Assembly: GCA_018401435.1 (NCBI GenBank)
Contig: JAGYJW010000008.1
Span: forward strand, 62,001-126,000
DNA from: Deltaproteobacteria bacterium
Lineage (GTDB): Bacteria; Myxococcota_A; UBA796; UBA2385
Direction of reading: 5' to 3'
Length of the DNA stretch: 64,000 nt
A model generated the notes under the pieces. It saw nothing but the letters and a program-made list of their open reading frames with translations, did no database searches and was not told the DNA's origin. Numbering within the stretch: the stretch's first letter is position 1; the number at the start of each line of letters is the position of its first letter. This document shows positions 35,704 through 44,534 of the stretch, in pieces. The position numbers were made by a program, and so were the translations under genes.

Positions 35704-36387
35704 TTATCGCACAGCCACGGGAGCGGCCCCTTCGGACACCACCAGCACGGAGCAGGCGTCGGGACGCTGCAGGAAGGCCCGCCAGCGCGGGTTGAGTCCC
35801 GGTCCAGGGCCCCACAGCTGGTCGGGGCGGGTGATCACCGCGCCCAGCTGCAGCGCCCGATCGCCGCCCATGGCCCCCAGAGGCCCAGCGGCATCGGATG
35901 CTTCCAGGATGGCCCAGGAGCTGCCGCGCGCCCGGGCCAGCTCCTCTGCCATGCGACAGATCGCAGGGGAGGTCTGCCCCACCACGCCGATGGGAAGCCG
36001 GTTCTCAACCAGGAGCGCCTGTCCGCCGGCCACCGCGGCCACCGGCTGGCGGGCCCGCGCCAGCACCTGCCGCGCCACGCTCGGTCCCGCCTCGGGCCCT
36101 TCCGCCAGGCGGGTGCCCATCAAGATCCAGGGGCAGCTGCGCGCCTCTGCCACCTCCAGAATGCGCTCCACAACCTCACCCTGAACCGACCTCAGCCGAA
36201 CGGGCACGCCGCTGTCGCGAATATTCCGGCCCAGCTCATGCAGGCGCGCCAGGTTGTCCAAGGACGCGGGCTCGGCGGAGACGTGGAGCAGCAGCACATC
36301 CCGCCCCAGGTTGCGGGCAACCAGGGCGGCCAGCTGAACCGCGGAGCGAGAGGGGACCGTGGGGTCGATGGGGACGAGGACGGACAT
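35704..36387 (-). CDS. Universal stress protein (UspA)-like, two-domain
   Basis: The 227-residue protein starts at ATG 36387, behind GAGG. The first half (1-120) has the Usp pattern SVLVPIDPTVPSRSAVQLA, VLLLHVSAE and a terminal VARQVLARARQPVAAV. The second half looks like a degenerate repeat that lacks the usual G-x2-G-x9-G nucleotide loop. Usp proteins accumulate under growth arrest and oxygen limitation. The gene lies 53 nt upstream of the globin-coupled kinase on the same strand and may be cotranscribed with it, which fits a stress or oxygen-related role. Confidence 0.7.
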   Translation of the reverse strand: MSVLVPIDPTVPSRSAVQLAALVARNLGRDVLLLHVSAEPASLDNLARLHELGRNIRDSGVPVRLRSVQGEVVERILEVAEARSCPWILMGTRLAEGPEAGPSVARQVLARARQPVAAVAGGQALLVENRLPIGVVGQTSPAICRMAEELARARGSSWAILEASDAAGPLGAMGGDRALQLGAVITRPDQLWGPGPGLNPRWRAFLQRPDACSVLVVSEGAAPVAVR

Positions 36388-36429
36388 CGGCCCTCGCATT
36401 TGCAAGAGCCATGCCGCCCCGATGGCGCA

Positions 36430-37773
36430 TCAGGGGGTGAAGCTGCCCAATCGCAGGTCCAGGCCCGGCTGGTTCACCGCGCCGGTCATCAGCCGCCCGT
36501 TGCCCGAAGTGCTGAAGGAGGCGATGTGTTCGCCGGACTCGTTGACGAAGCCGTCCACGTCCTCATCGGCGAAGGCCCAGAGGTAGGTGACGGTGTCCGC
36601 CGGCACGACCAGGCTGTAGCTGGAGGCGCTGGTGCCGGTGAGGTCGGCCCAATCCACCTCGTGGATGTCGTAGACCGCGGCCGACCGGATGTCGAAGGTG
36701 GTGGTGGGCCGGTACTTCAGCGCCGCCACATAGACCGAGGAGCCCGCCGGCAGGCTGTCAAAGCTGCTGCCGCTGGCCATCGAGACCTCACCGGACAACA
36801 TCACGAAGGGCACGACGTTGACGCCCGGGCTGTCGCCCAAGGGGATCTGCACGTCGTAGCCGCTGAGGTCGGTGGCCCCGACCTGCACGGGGTTGCCATC
36901 GGTGTCGGCGACCGGGGCATAGGCACCCCAGGTGTCGTCGGGCGCGAAGAGCCCGTCCTGGTTGCGGTCCCAGGCGCCCACCAGCTTCATGGGGCCATAG
37001 CCGGCGCAAGAAGAGAGGCTGTAGCTGCCTTCAGCGCCAAGGGCGCTGGGCGTGGGGCTGGTGGTGGCCACATGGTAGGGGCCCTGGCCGGCGGTGGAGA
37101 CCAGCATGGTGGCGGCGGAGCCCCCGCCGTAATTCACCGTGATGAGCACGCTGCCGTCAATGGTGACGGTCGAGCCGCAGCCGCCGCCGCTGCTGGTGAT
37201 CTCGGTGGTGAGGATGGTGAGGTCGATGCCGGTGATGCTGTCGCCGTCGGCCAGGGTGAGGGCCAGGGGGTAGACGCCGCGGGGGTCATCCGAGCTGACC
37301 ACCGTGTCGCCATATCGGTCGAGGGCCGCGTAGATGTAGACCTCGCCGGCATCCGCCGGCATGCGCCAGTCCAGGCTGTAGGGGTCGCCGCCGGGGCTGG
37401 GCGGGCTCACCGTGGTCGAGCCCACATACTGCTGGTTTCCAAACTCATCGTTGGTGTAGGCGGCCACGAACACATTGCCGAAAGGCCAGGCCACCGTGCC
37501 GCTGTCGGCGTCATAGGACAGGCTGTCGGTCCAGTCCAAGGCGTCGCGTTCGCCGTCGAGGCCCGGGCGGTAGAGCTCGACCGTCACGGTGCCCGACACG
37601 CTGCCCATGATCTCGGGCGCTGCAGTGTCGTCCTGGCCACCGTCATCGCCGGGGTCGGTGCCGTCATCGCCGCCGTCGGCGCCGCTGTCAGAGCTGCCGC
37701 CCCCGCCGGGGCCCTTGCCACCTCCGCAGGGACCGAGGGCGCCAAGAAAGAAGACAGCGGCGAAGGTGCGCAT
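36430..37773 (-). CDS. Unknown exported protein with Gly/Asp-rich linker
   Basis: The 447-residue protein has a signal peptide ending at ALGPC (Cys16). This is an atypical lipobox because Pro precedes Cys, so lipidation is uncertain. About 35 residues of Gly/Ser/Asp follow, then a beta-rich region with many Ser, Gly and Tyr, including GSVSGTVTVELYRP at the start and a pair of cysteines near 205 and 255. No known domain is recognised. Composition and linker resemble the other surface lipoproteins in this window. ATG 37773 has GGAG 6 nt upstream. Confidence 0.65.
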   Translation of the reverse strand: MRTFAAVFFLGALGPCGGGKGPGGGGSSDSGADGGDDGTDPGDDGGQDDTAAPEIMGSVSGTVTVELYRPGLDGERDALDWTDSLSYDADSGTVAWPFGNVFVAAYTNDEFGNQQYVGSTTVSPPSPGGDPYSLDWRMPADAGEVYIYAALDRYGDTVVSSDDPRGVYPLALTLADGDSITGIDLTILTTEITSSGGGCGSTVTIDGSVLITVNYGGGSAATMLVSTAGQGPYHVATTSPTPSALGAEGSYSLSSCAGYGPMKLVGAWDRNQDGLFAPDDTWGAYAPVADTDGNPVQVGATDLSGYDVQIPLGDSPGVNVVPFVMLSGEVSMASGSSFDSLPAGSSVYVAALKYRPTTTFDIRSAAVYDIHEVDWADLTGTSASSYSLVVPADTVTYLWAFADEDVDGFVNESGEHIASFSTSGNGRLMTGAVNQPGLDLRLGSFTP

Positions 37774-38055
37774 GGGGAAGCTCCAATGGACCCGAATCCG
37801 CGCAACAGGCGCGGCTGGACAGATCCAGCATTCTACCCGAAGAGCCGCAAGCCAGGATCACCCTTCATTGTGCTCTCATGCAAACAAAGCCCGCACCGGG
37901 CGAGCGCGACCTTCGATTGCGGCCTGCTGCTGCATCTTGACATCGATCCGATGTCACGCGATCGCCGAGACATCAGGTGCCGAGCACGAGAAGCGGCGAG
38001 GCCCCCCGGCCCCCGGGCGTGGCGCAAGCGCCGTCCCAGGGGCCGAGGCCGCCCA
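37774..38055. other. 282-bp intergenic region without recognisable gene
   Basis: Lies between the OmpA-like gene (ending at 38056) and the start of the 36430-37773 gene, both on the minus strand. I see no coding frame with a start signal, no hairpin with a T-tract and no clear promoter pair. TAGAAT on the minus strand near 37830 could be a -10 but lacks a matching -35. Confidence 0.5.
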
Positions 38056-39807
38056 TCAGTCCTGGTCCACGATGACGAACTCCACCCGCCGGTTGGCCGC
38101 CCGACCGTCCTCGGTGTCGTTGGACTGGATCGGGTACATCTCACCGAAACCACGGGCCTGCAGGCGCCCGGCATCGACGCCCTTGTCGATGAGGTAGCGC
38201 ATCACCGAGTCGGAGCGGGACTGGCTGAGCTTCAGGTTGTTGAGGTCCGCCCCCACATCGTCGGTGTGGCCTTCGATGCGGATGCCCTTCAGGCGCGGGT
38301 TGGCCTGAATCACCTGCGCGATCTCGTCCAGCAGCGAGAAGCTCCGCTCCTGAATCGTGGCCTTGCCGGTGTCGAAGTAGATGGTCTCGGTGATCTTGAT
38401 GTTGGACTTGTCGACCACCACGCGGCCCACATCGGGGCAGCCATCGGTGTCCTGGTCGCCATCGAAGTCTTCGGCGTCGTAGGGGCAGCGGTCCACATCG
38501 TCGGGGATGCCGTCGCCGTCCTTGTCGCCCAGCTCGGCGTCGGGGCAGCCGTCCTCATCCTGCACGCCATTCCAGGTCTCGGCGTCGTTGGGGCAGCGGT
38601 CTAGGCTGTCGGGGATCCCGTCCTTGTCGTTGTCCAGGTCGGGACAGCCATCGTTGTCCAGCCAGTTGTCGTCGTCTTCGGGGTCGTCGGGGCACTCGTC
38701 GGCCCAGTCGGGGATGCCATCGAGGTCATTGTCCAGATCGGGGCAGCCGTCGTCGTCCTGGAAGTTGTCGATGTCTTCGGGGTCGTTGGGGCAACGGTCG
38801 ACACCGTCAGACAGACCGTCCCCGTCAGAATCCATGTCGGCGGCGCTGAAGCTGGGGGAGATCGTGAGGCCAGCGACCACCCGGTAGTCGGGGGCGCCGA
38901 CGCCGGGCAGCAGGGCCGAGCCGCCACCCACCTGCAAGGCGATCATTCGCGTGGGGAGGATCTTGACGCCCAACAGGCCCTCGGTGGGCAGCTGGCTGCC
39001 GCGGGAGCCTGCGACCTCGCCGTGGACTTCGGCGACCAGCTCGACAATCTCGGCCGGAGCGAAGCCGCCGGCCACACCCCAGGTCATTGCCGATGCCAGG
39101 CGCACATCGCGCACCCGGCCGGCCGGCCGCACGCGGTAGCCCGCGGTGGCGCCGAAACGCCACCGGTACTCTTGGCGCCGCACGGTGCCATCGCTCAGCT
39201 CGAAGGCCAAGGCCGGCGCCAGGCTGAGCCCCGCTTCTCCGGTCAGGCTGGCGGGGTCGCCGGTGGGCAGACCGATGGGCAGGATGATGGCGAGGCCGAC
39301 CGGGCCGTCCTCGCTGTGCAGGGCGGTGAACTTGGGCACCAGGCGCACATCGCCCAGGCCCGCACCGCCCAGCGCCGCGCCGCCGCCGATGTCGCCCAGG
39401 CTGGTCGGATCCACGCCATCCTGGTTGAGGATCACCGGCAGGTCCACGGTGAGCGAGCCCCAGCGGGTGAGGCCCATGCCCACCACCACATGGCCGGTCA
39501 GGCGGTCATCCACCAGCCCGTTGCCGGCGTCGCCGTCGGCGTTGGGGGTGGCCGAGACCCGCGCACCCGACGCATCGGTGAGGATCACCGGGTCATTGGC
39601 ATAGTTGATCCAGAAGCCCGCCTCGGCCTGCAGGTGGCCGAGGGTGTCGGCCGAGGGCACCGACAAGTAGCCGATGCCATCGGAATTGGGCCGGAAGATC
39701 TCGATGTCGACGCCCGAGGCGACCTCTGCATCTTGGGCCAGGGCCACGGAGGAGGCGACCAGGGCACCCAAGAGGAGCCCGGACTTGAGCAGCTTTGCCG
39801 GAACCAT
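38056..39807 (-). CDS. OmpA-family protein with thrombospondin type 3 repeats
   Basis: The 583-residue protein has a signal peptide ending VALA. Residues about 25-320 look like an outer-membrane beta-barrel. Residues 330-445 are calcium-binding thrombospondin-3 repeats, for example DSDGDGLSDGVDRCPNDPED followed by further DxDxDG units with paired Cys. Residues 455-583 are an OmpA C-terminal domain binding peptidoglycan, with IYFDTGKATI, IEGHTDDVG, SQSRSDSV and NRRVEF. It should link the outer membrane to the cell wall. ATG 39807 shares one base with the upstream stop (TGATG), so it is coupled to the MopE-like gene. Confidence 0.9.
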   Translation of the reverse strand: MVPAKLLKSGLLLGALVASSVALAQDAEVASGVDIEIFRPNSDGIGYLSVPSADTLGHLQAEAGFWINYANDPVILTDASGARVSATPNADGDAGNGLVDDRLTGHVVVGMGLTRWGSLTVDLPVILNQDGVDPTSLGDIGGGAALGGAGLGDVRLVPKFTALHSEDGPVGLAIILPIGLPTGDPASLTGEAGLSLAPALAFELSDGTVRRQEYRWRFGATAGYRVRPAGRVRDVRLASAMTWGVAGGFAPAEIVELVAEVHGEVAGSRGSQLPTEGLLGVKILPTRMIALQVGGGSALLPGVGAPDYRVVAGLTISPSFSAADMDSDGDGLSDGVDRCPNDPEDIDNFQDDDGCPDLDNDLDGIPDWADECPDDPEDDDNWLDNDGCPDLDNDKDGIPDSLDRCPNDAETWNGVQDEDGCPDAELGDKDGDGIPDDVDRCPYDAEDFDGDQDTDGCPDVGRVVVDKSNIKITETIYFDTGKATIQERSFSLLDEIAQVIQANPRLKGIRIEGHTDDVGADLNNLKLSQSRSDSVMRYLIDKGVDAGRLQARGFGEMYPIQSNDTEDGRAANRRVEFVIVDQD

Positions 39808-41450
39808 CAGCCTTCTCCGTCGCGACGCCGGCGCAGGGAGGTCAAGAGCAGCAGGCCGGCGACGCCCAGGGCGCCCAGGCCCCGACCGTCGCCCGGGACG
39901 GCCGCACACAAGCCGCCGCCGCGCACCGAGGTGTAGCCGAGGCTGCTGCTGCAGCCGTCGTCCACCATGCCATTGCAGTCATTGTCGATGCCATCGCCGC
40001 AGATCTCGGCAGCGCCGGGGTTCACGTCCGCGGCGCGGGGGTCCACCGCGTCGTCCCAGCAGTCGCCCTGGGTGATGTCGAAGCCATCGCCGTCGGCGTC
40101 CTTGAAGGGGTCATCCACGACGCCGTTGCAGTCGTTGTCCTTGCCGTCCTTGATGCCGCCGTCGGCCGGGTCGCCCTCGTCTCCGCCGGGGAAGACGGTC
40201 GGGTCGTTGTCGTCGCAATCGCGGGGGCGGTCATCCCAGAAGCCCGGGTCCGGGTTGCCGATGCACTCTTCAGAATCGTAGCCATCGCCGTCATAGTCGC
40301 AGGCGTCGAAGCCGTCGCCGGACTGGTCGATGCCGTCGTAGAAGATCTCGGCCGCGCAGGGCTTGATCAGGTTGTTGGCGTCGTTGGTATCGTAGGCCAC
40401 CGCGCAGGCGCCCTCTCGGTAGCCATTGGGCAGCACCGGCCCCGCGGCGTCGAAGGGGTCGAAGGTGCGCGGGTCGCAGGTGATGCCGTCGTCGGGGTCG
40501 CAATCCACGACCTCGCCGGTGTCGCACTCCGATACGCCATCGTTGTCGTCATCGGTGTCGTCGATGCAGCCGTTGCAGTCATTGTCCACCCCATCGATGA
40601 TCTCGCTCTCGCCGGGGTTGACCGCGTTGAGGTCGTCGTCGCAGTCGCCGTCGATCTCGGCGTAGCCGTCACCGTCGTCATCGCAGGCGCCATCGTCGAT
40701 CACGCCGTCGCAGTCAGCGTCGTCGTTGGCCCGGCCAAAGGGCGCCGCGTCGCCGTCAATCGCGCCGGGGTTGACGCTGCTGTCGGCGTCGTCGCAGTCT
40801 CCCTGGACCTCGGAGTAGCCGTCGCCGTCGTCGTCGCTGCTGGACCCATTGCAAAGCTGGCTGTTGGCCACACCCGGCGTCCCTCGCCAGGAGCCGCCGC
40901 TGCCCGAGCCGCCGATGGTCACCGAGGCGCACCAGTTGTGCGCCAGGTCGTTGGCCCAAGACAGAGGTTCAATGGGCAGGTTGACGTGGTGCGAGTAGTT
41001 CTGGGTCACGCCCCAGCCCGAACCATTATTCCAGACCACCTCGTCGATCAGCGCGCCTGCGAAGCTCAGGCTGATGCTGTCGGCCGCGCGCTGCAGGCGC
41101 ATCTGGGTGAAGTAGCTGTAGGGGTAGTCCACCGTGATGCCGCCATTCGTGGCGGTATTGGCGTTGACGCCAAAGACCACGTATTCGCCGGCTGGCACCA
41201 GCAGCGAGGTCAGCACGGTGAAGCCGGAGTCGGCATCCGAGCCCACAACCAGCCCGTTCAGGTCGAGGTTGCGGGTGGTCGCGTTGTGGATCTCGAACCA
41301 CTCGGCGTTGTAGTTGGATTCGTAGCTTGGATCCGCCATGAATTCGGTGATGGTGAGGTCACCGGGGCAGATCGTTGCGGTGCAGGTGTCGTCACAAGCG
41401 GCCTGAGCCGGTCGGATGAAGACGCTGGCCGCCGCGGCCAAGAGCCACAT
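39807..41450 (-). CDS. Lamin-tail / MopE-repeat surface protein with MYXO-CTERM-like tail
   Basis: ATG 41450 (GGAG 6 nt upstream) gives 547 residues with a signal peptide ending AQA. Residues about 30-190 resemble a lamin-tail domain (ITEFMADP, WFEIHNAT, NLDLNGLVV). Residues 195-505 are repeated putative metal-binding MopE motifs such as GVDNDCNGCIDD and GIDNDCNGMVDDGC, with many Asp and Cys. The tail has GGGLCAAVP, a hydrophobic stretch and RRRR, matching the Cys-TM-Arg plan of MYXO-CTERM sorting signals processed by myxosortases. A surface-anchored calcium- or copper-binding protein is likely. Confidence 0.82.
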   Translation of the reverse strand: MWLLAAAASVFIRPAQAACDDTCTATICPGDLTITEFMADPSYESNYNAEWFEIHNATTRNLDLNGLVVGSDADSGFTVLTSLLVPAGEYVVFGVNANTATNGGITVDYPYSYFTQMRLQRAADSISLSFAGALIDEVVWNNGSGWGVTQNYSHHVNLPIEPLSWANDLAHNWCASVTIGGSGSGGSWRGTPGVANSQLCNGSSSDDDGDGYSEVQGDCDDADSSVNPGAIDGDAAPFGRANDDADCDGVIDDGACDDDGDGYAEIDGDCDDDLNAVNPGESEIIDGVDNDCNGCIDDTDDDNDGVSECDTGEVVDCDPDDGITCDPRTFDPFDAAGPVLPNGYREGACAVAYDTNDANNLIKPCAAEIFYDGIDQSGDGFDACDYDGDGYDSEECIGNPDPGFWDDRPRDCDDNDPTVFPGGDEGDPADGGIKDGKDNDCNGVVDDPFKDADGDGFDITQGDCWDDAVDPRAADVNPGAAEICGDGIDNDCNGMVDDGCSSSLGYTSVRGGGLCAAVPGDGRGLGALGVAGLLLLTSLRRRRDGEG

Positions 41451-41529
41451 GGGCATCTCCGGATGCAGTGAGCGGATGGAGGCTACCAGACGGGCCGATC
41501 CGCCACAATGGCCGGCCGATTTCGGGCGG

Positions 41530-42545
41530 TCAACGCCCCGGGGGCGGACCCTGGCCACCCTGGGGTCCCGGCGCGCCGCAGCTGTCGGCCTTGCCGTCGG
41601 CCGCCACCGTGAGGCTGATGTTCAGGCCGTCGATGTCGTTGCGGCCCACCGACAGGGAGCCCCCAGGAAAGCAGCCCCGGGGGTCGCCGGGGCCGGGGCC
41701 ATTGGCGTCCAGATCGATGAAGGCCTCGATGACCAGGGGACCGAAGTCCTGGGGCACAGCCAGGCTGAAGGGCCCGGGCTTGAGCTTGAGCTTGCCCACC
41801 GGGCGGCGCCCGCCCTGGCTGCGATCGTCGGGCCGAAAGAGGTCCAGGTCGATGGTCTCGGTGCCAGACCAGATCAGGGCGCCGCGCAGCTGCACCCGAG
41901 GGCCGGGCAGGTCGGCGAAGAGGGCGCCCCCCCGCCTCCGGGGCCGCCTTCGGGCACCGGAGGCGGGCTGCCGGGCGGGGCCTCGGGCGGGGCGCCGGGT
42001 GGGGCGCCGGCGTTGGGGGCGCCGCCGGGGGCGCCCAGGGGAACCGGCCCCCCGCCACCGCCGCCGCGTGCACCCTCCACCAGCTCGAAGATGAGCCCCT
42101 CAACTTCATCTTCGCCGATCTCGACCTGCAGCTCGGCGAAGGGGTCGTCGGCGCTGGGGCCATTCCCGGTCTTGTCTTGGAAGGCCTGAAGCTCCAGGGC
42201 GCCCAGGCCCACCGGGACCTCCAGCTCGAAGTCGCCGGGCCCTTTCAGGAGCAGCTTGCCCTTGGCCGCCACGCCGCCCGGCGCGGTGGGATCGGGCACC
42301 CGCACGTCCAGATCGACGGCCTGCCCCTCGATGCCCCCGGTGATGCTGCCCCGCACCCACAAGCGCGGCCGGCTGTCGTCGGAGAAGGGCACGGCGCTGC
42401 CACCGCCGACACCCGGCTGGCCCTGCGCGGCCTCCACCGCCTCGTAGAAGTCCGGGTCCAAGGGGACCTCTTCGCCCGTGACCCTCTCCAGCCAGCAGGC
42501 GGGCAGCAGGGCCAGGGCCAGGACGGTGGGCCAGCGCCGCATCAT
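41530..42545 (-). pseudogene. Gly/Pro-linker lipoprotein, frame broken at a G tract
   Basis: From ATG 42545 a signal peptide with lipobox LLPAC (Cys17) leads into a beta-rich domain (about 50-160) with GSITGGIEGQAVDLDV and DKTGNGPSADDP. A Gly/Pro/Ala-rich linker follows, then a run of seven G near 41930. Beyond it, sequence homologous in style to the first domain (DLDLFRPDD, IEAFIDLDANGPGPGDP) continues in another frame to a stop at 41530. Adding one G restores about 338 residues with two similar domains joined by the linker. Slippage in the tract, real or in sequencing, is the simplest explanation. ATG 42545 overlaps the upstream epimerase stop. Confidence 0.7.
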
Positions 42546-43480
42546 GGCAGCAGTCCGAGGGCCTGCCGGTACCAGGCCACAGTGCGGCCCAAGCCCTCGG
42601 CGAGGTCGGTGGCGGCGCTCCAGCCCAGCTCCTGCCGGGCGCGGGTCACGTCCAGACACTTGCGGGGTTGGCCGTCGGGCTGGCTCGGGTCAAACCGAAG
42701 GGGCCCCGGGTGACCCGTCGCCTGCACCACTGCCTGGGCCAGCTCCGCCACGCTGACCTCCACCCCGGTGCCGATGTTGAGGGGGTCGGGCGTGGGCCAG
42801 GCCAGCATGGCGAGCAGGGCGTCGGCGGCGTCCTCCACATAGAGGTGCTCGCGGGTGGCCCGCCCGCTGCCCCAGACCGAGAGCGGCGCATCCGATGACA
42901 GGCAGCGCTGGATGAGGGCCGCCACGACATGGGCGCGCGCGGGCTCGAGGTGGTCGCCCGGGCCATAGAGGTTGGCCAGCACGGGGAAGACCGCGCGCCA
43001 GCCGTGCTGGTCGAACCAGGCGCGCCCCAGCTCCATCATCATCCGCTTGCTCTCGGCATAGGCGGCGTTGGTGGGCTCGGGGCGACCCGCCCACAGGTCA
43101 GCCTCCACAAAGGGCACAGGGCAGATGCGGGGATAGGCGCAGGCGCTGCTGGCCCCCACAAAGACCTCGACGCCATGCCGAAAGCTGGCGTCCATGAGGT
43201 TGAGGTTGATGCGCGCGTTGTCGAGGCCGCTCTCCACCGGGTGGGCGCGCATCCAGCCAATGCCGCCGCCATCCACGGCGCAATGCAACACATAGCGAGG
43301 GCGAAGATCCGCCAGCAGGCGGTCGGCGGCGCGGGGATCCCGAAGATCCGCCTCTTTGCGCCCCACGGCGATGACTTCGGCCCCACGTGCAGCGGCGAGT
43401 CGGGCGACGTGGCGCCCCAAGAAGCCGCGGCCTCCGGTGACGAGCACCCGCTGGGCGCCAAGGGGGACAACGGTGGGCAT
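42542..43480 (-). CDS. NAD-dependent epimerase/dehydratase, GDP-L-fucose synthase-like
   Basis: The 312-residue short-chain dehydrogenase has the nucleotide loop VTGGRGFLGRH, catalytic SSACAYP and YAESK, then EPTNAAYAESK, VWGSGRATREHLYVEDAADA and DGQPRKCLDV, which together are close to GDP-L-fucose synthase (Fcl/WcaG) and its relative ColC. Such enzymes epimerise C3/C5 and reduce GDP-4-keto-6-deoxymannose. The exact product cannot be fixed from sequence. It lies 3 nt after the second epimerase gene and overlaps the lipoprotein start, so all three form one transcript. No GDP-mannose dehydratase is present here. Confidence 0.82.
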   Translation of the reverse strand: MPTVVPLGAQRVLVTGGRGFLGRHVARLAAARGAEVIAVGRKEADLRDPRAADRLLADLRPRYVLHCAVDGGGIGWMRAHPVESGLDNARINLNLMDASFRHGVEVFVGASSACAYPRICPVPFVEADLWAGRPEPTNAAYAESKRMMMELGRAWFDQHGWRAVFPVLANLYGPGDHLEPARAHVVAALIQRCLSSDAPLSVWGSGRATREHLYVEDAADALLAMLAWPTPDPLNIGTGVEVSVAELAQAVVQATGHPGPLRFDPSQPDGQPRKCLDVTRARQELGWSAATDLAEGLGRTVAWYRQALGLLP

Positions 43481-43483
43481 GGG

Positions 43484-44410
43484 TCAGACGTTGGACCAGG
43501 GGTGCTGGATGCGCATCAAGGGCAGCGCGCGAATCAGCTCATCCAGCCCCCGGTCGATGTCGATGAGGGTCTCGAAGCCAGTACCCCGAATCCGGCTGTA
43601 ATCGACCTCATAGTCCCGCTTGTCGTCGTCGCTGCCGATCTCGGCGAAGTGCACCAGGAAGTCCAGGCGCCTCTGCAGCAGCTCGATGATGCCCTTCTTT
43701 GTGTAGTTCATCGAGTCGTGGCCCACATTGAAGAGGTGGTGCTGCAAGTCATCCCAGTGGGTGAGCATGTGCACGAAGGCGCGGGCGATGTCGGTGACGT
43801 GGATGAAGGTGCGGCGGAAATTTCTCTCGTAGACCACCAGGTAGCGGTTGTGGATGGCCTGGTAGGCAAAATCGTTGATCAGCAGGTCCAGCCGCAAGCG
43901 GGGCGCGATGCCAAAGGCCGTGGCAAAGCGCAAGGCCACCACATTGCCCCGTGCGATGCACATGGCCTCGGCCTGGGTCTTGGTCTCGCCATAGAGCGAC
44001 AAGGGATTGAGCGGGGTGTCCTCGGTGCAGATGCCCACCACCTCGCCATAGTTGGAGCCGGTGCTGCCATAGAGCAAGCGGGCGCCGGCGGGCATGAGGT
44101 CGAGCACATTCTCGGTGCCCTGGACGTTGACCTCAACGGCCTCCCTGGGCAGCTTCTTGCAGAGGGGGTAGCCCACCAGCGCGGCGAGATGCACGACGGC
44201 GTCGGCATCGGCGAGCTGGGGCTTCAGCGCAGCGCGGTCCCGGACATCCACCTCGGCGAAGCTGAAGCGCTCATCGAGGAAGTGGGGCAGCAGCGCCTGA
44301 CCGCCGAACATGAGGTTGTCCACCACATGCACGCGGTGCCCGGCCGAAAGCAGCCGCGGCACCAGGGTGGATCCGACATAGCCTGCCCCACCGGTCACCA
44401 CGATCTTCAT
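43484..44410 (-). CDS. NAD-dependent sugar-nucleotide epimerase/dehydratase
   Basis: I chose ATG 44410, eight nt after GGAGG, giving 308 residues. The Rossmann loop is VTGGAGYVGS, followed by VHLAALVGYPLC, the catalytic Ser/Thr segment YGSTGSNYG and YGETK with Tyr and Lys. RRTFIHVTDIARAFVH and FNVGHDSMNYTK match the C-terminal substrate domain of UDP-/CDP-sugar epimerases. The precise sugar is unknown. The gene is preceded by two GC hairpins that probably terminate the upstream lipoprotein transcript, so it may start a new transcript with the Fcl-like gene. Confidence 0.85.
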   Translation of the reverse strand: MKIVVTGGAGYVGSTLVPRLLSAGHRVHVVDNLMFGGQALLPHFLDERFSFAEVDVRDRAALKPQLADADAVVHLAALVGYPLCKKLPREAVEVNVQGTENVLDLMPAGARLLYGSTGSNYGEVVGICTEDTPLNPLSLYGETKTQAEAMCIARGNVVALRFATAFGIAPRLRLDLLINDFAYQAIHNRYLVVYERNFRRTFIHVTDIARAFVHMLTHWDDLQHHLFNVGHDSMNYTKKGIIELLQRRLDFLVHFAEIGSDDDKRDYEVDYSRIRGTGFETLIDIDRGLDELIRALPLMRIQHPWSNV

Positions 44411-44430
44411 TGCTTTGGCCTCCAACAACA

Positions 44431-44460
44431 GCCCCCTCCACCCAGAGCGGGGGAGGGGGC
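44431..44460 (-). terminator. GC-rich hairpin upstream of the epimerase gene
   Basis: Nine-bp perfect arms (GCCCCCTCC and GGAGGGGGC) enclose 12 nt. On the minus strand the hairpin is followed by TGTTGTTGG and then the epimerase SD. It may act as a terminator for the lipoprotein gene or as a leader structure. Confidence 0.4.
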
Positions 44461-44507
44461 AGGATAGCGCAAGGTGGGCGCCTGGGCTCAGGCCGGGGCG
44501 ATGCCTG

Positions 44508-44525
44508 GGGGCCCCGCAGGGCCCC
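44508..44525 (-). terminator. GC-rich hairpin just after the lipoprotein stop
   Basis: GGGGCCC and GGGCCCC arms with a 4-nt loop lie 10 nt downstream of the stop at 44535. The 7-bp GC stem is very stable but has no T-tract, as often seen in GC-rich genomes. Confidence 0.4.
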
Positions 44526-44534
44526 GCGAGCGAA

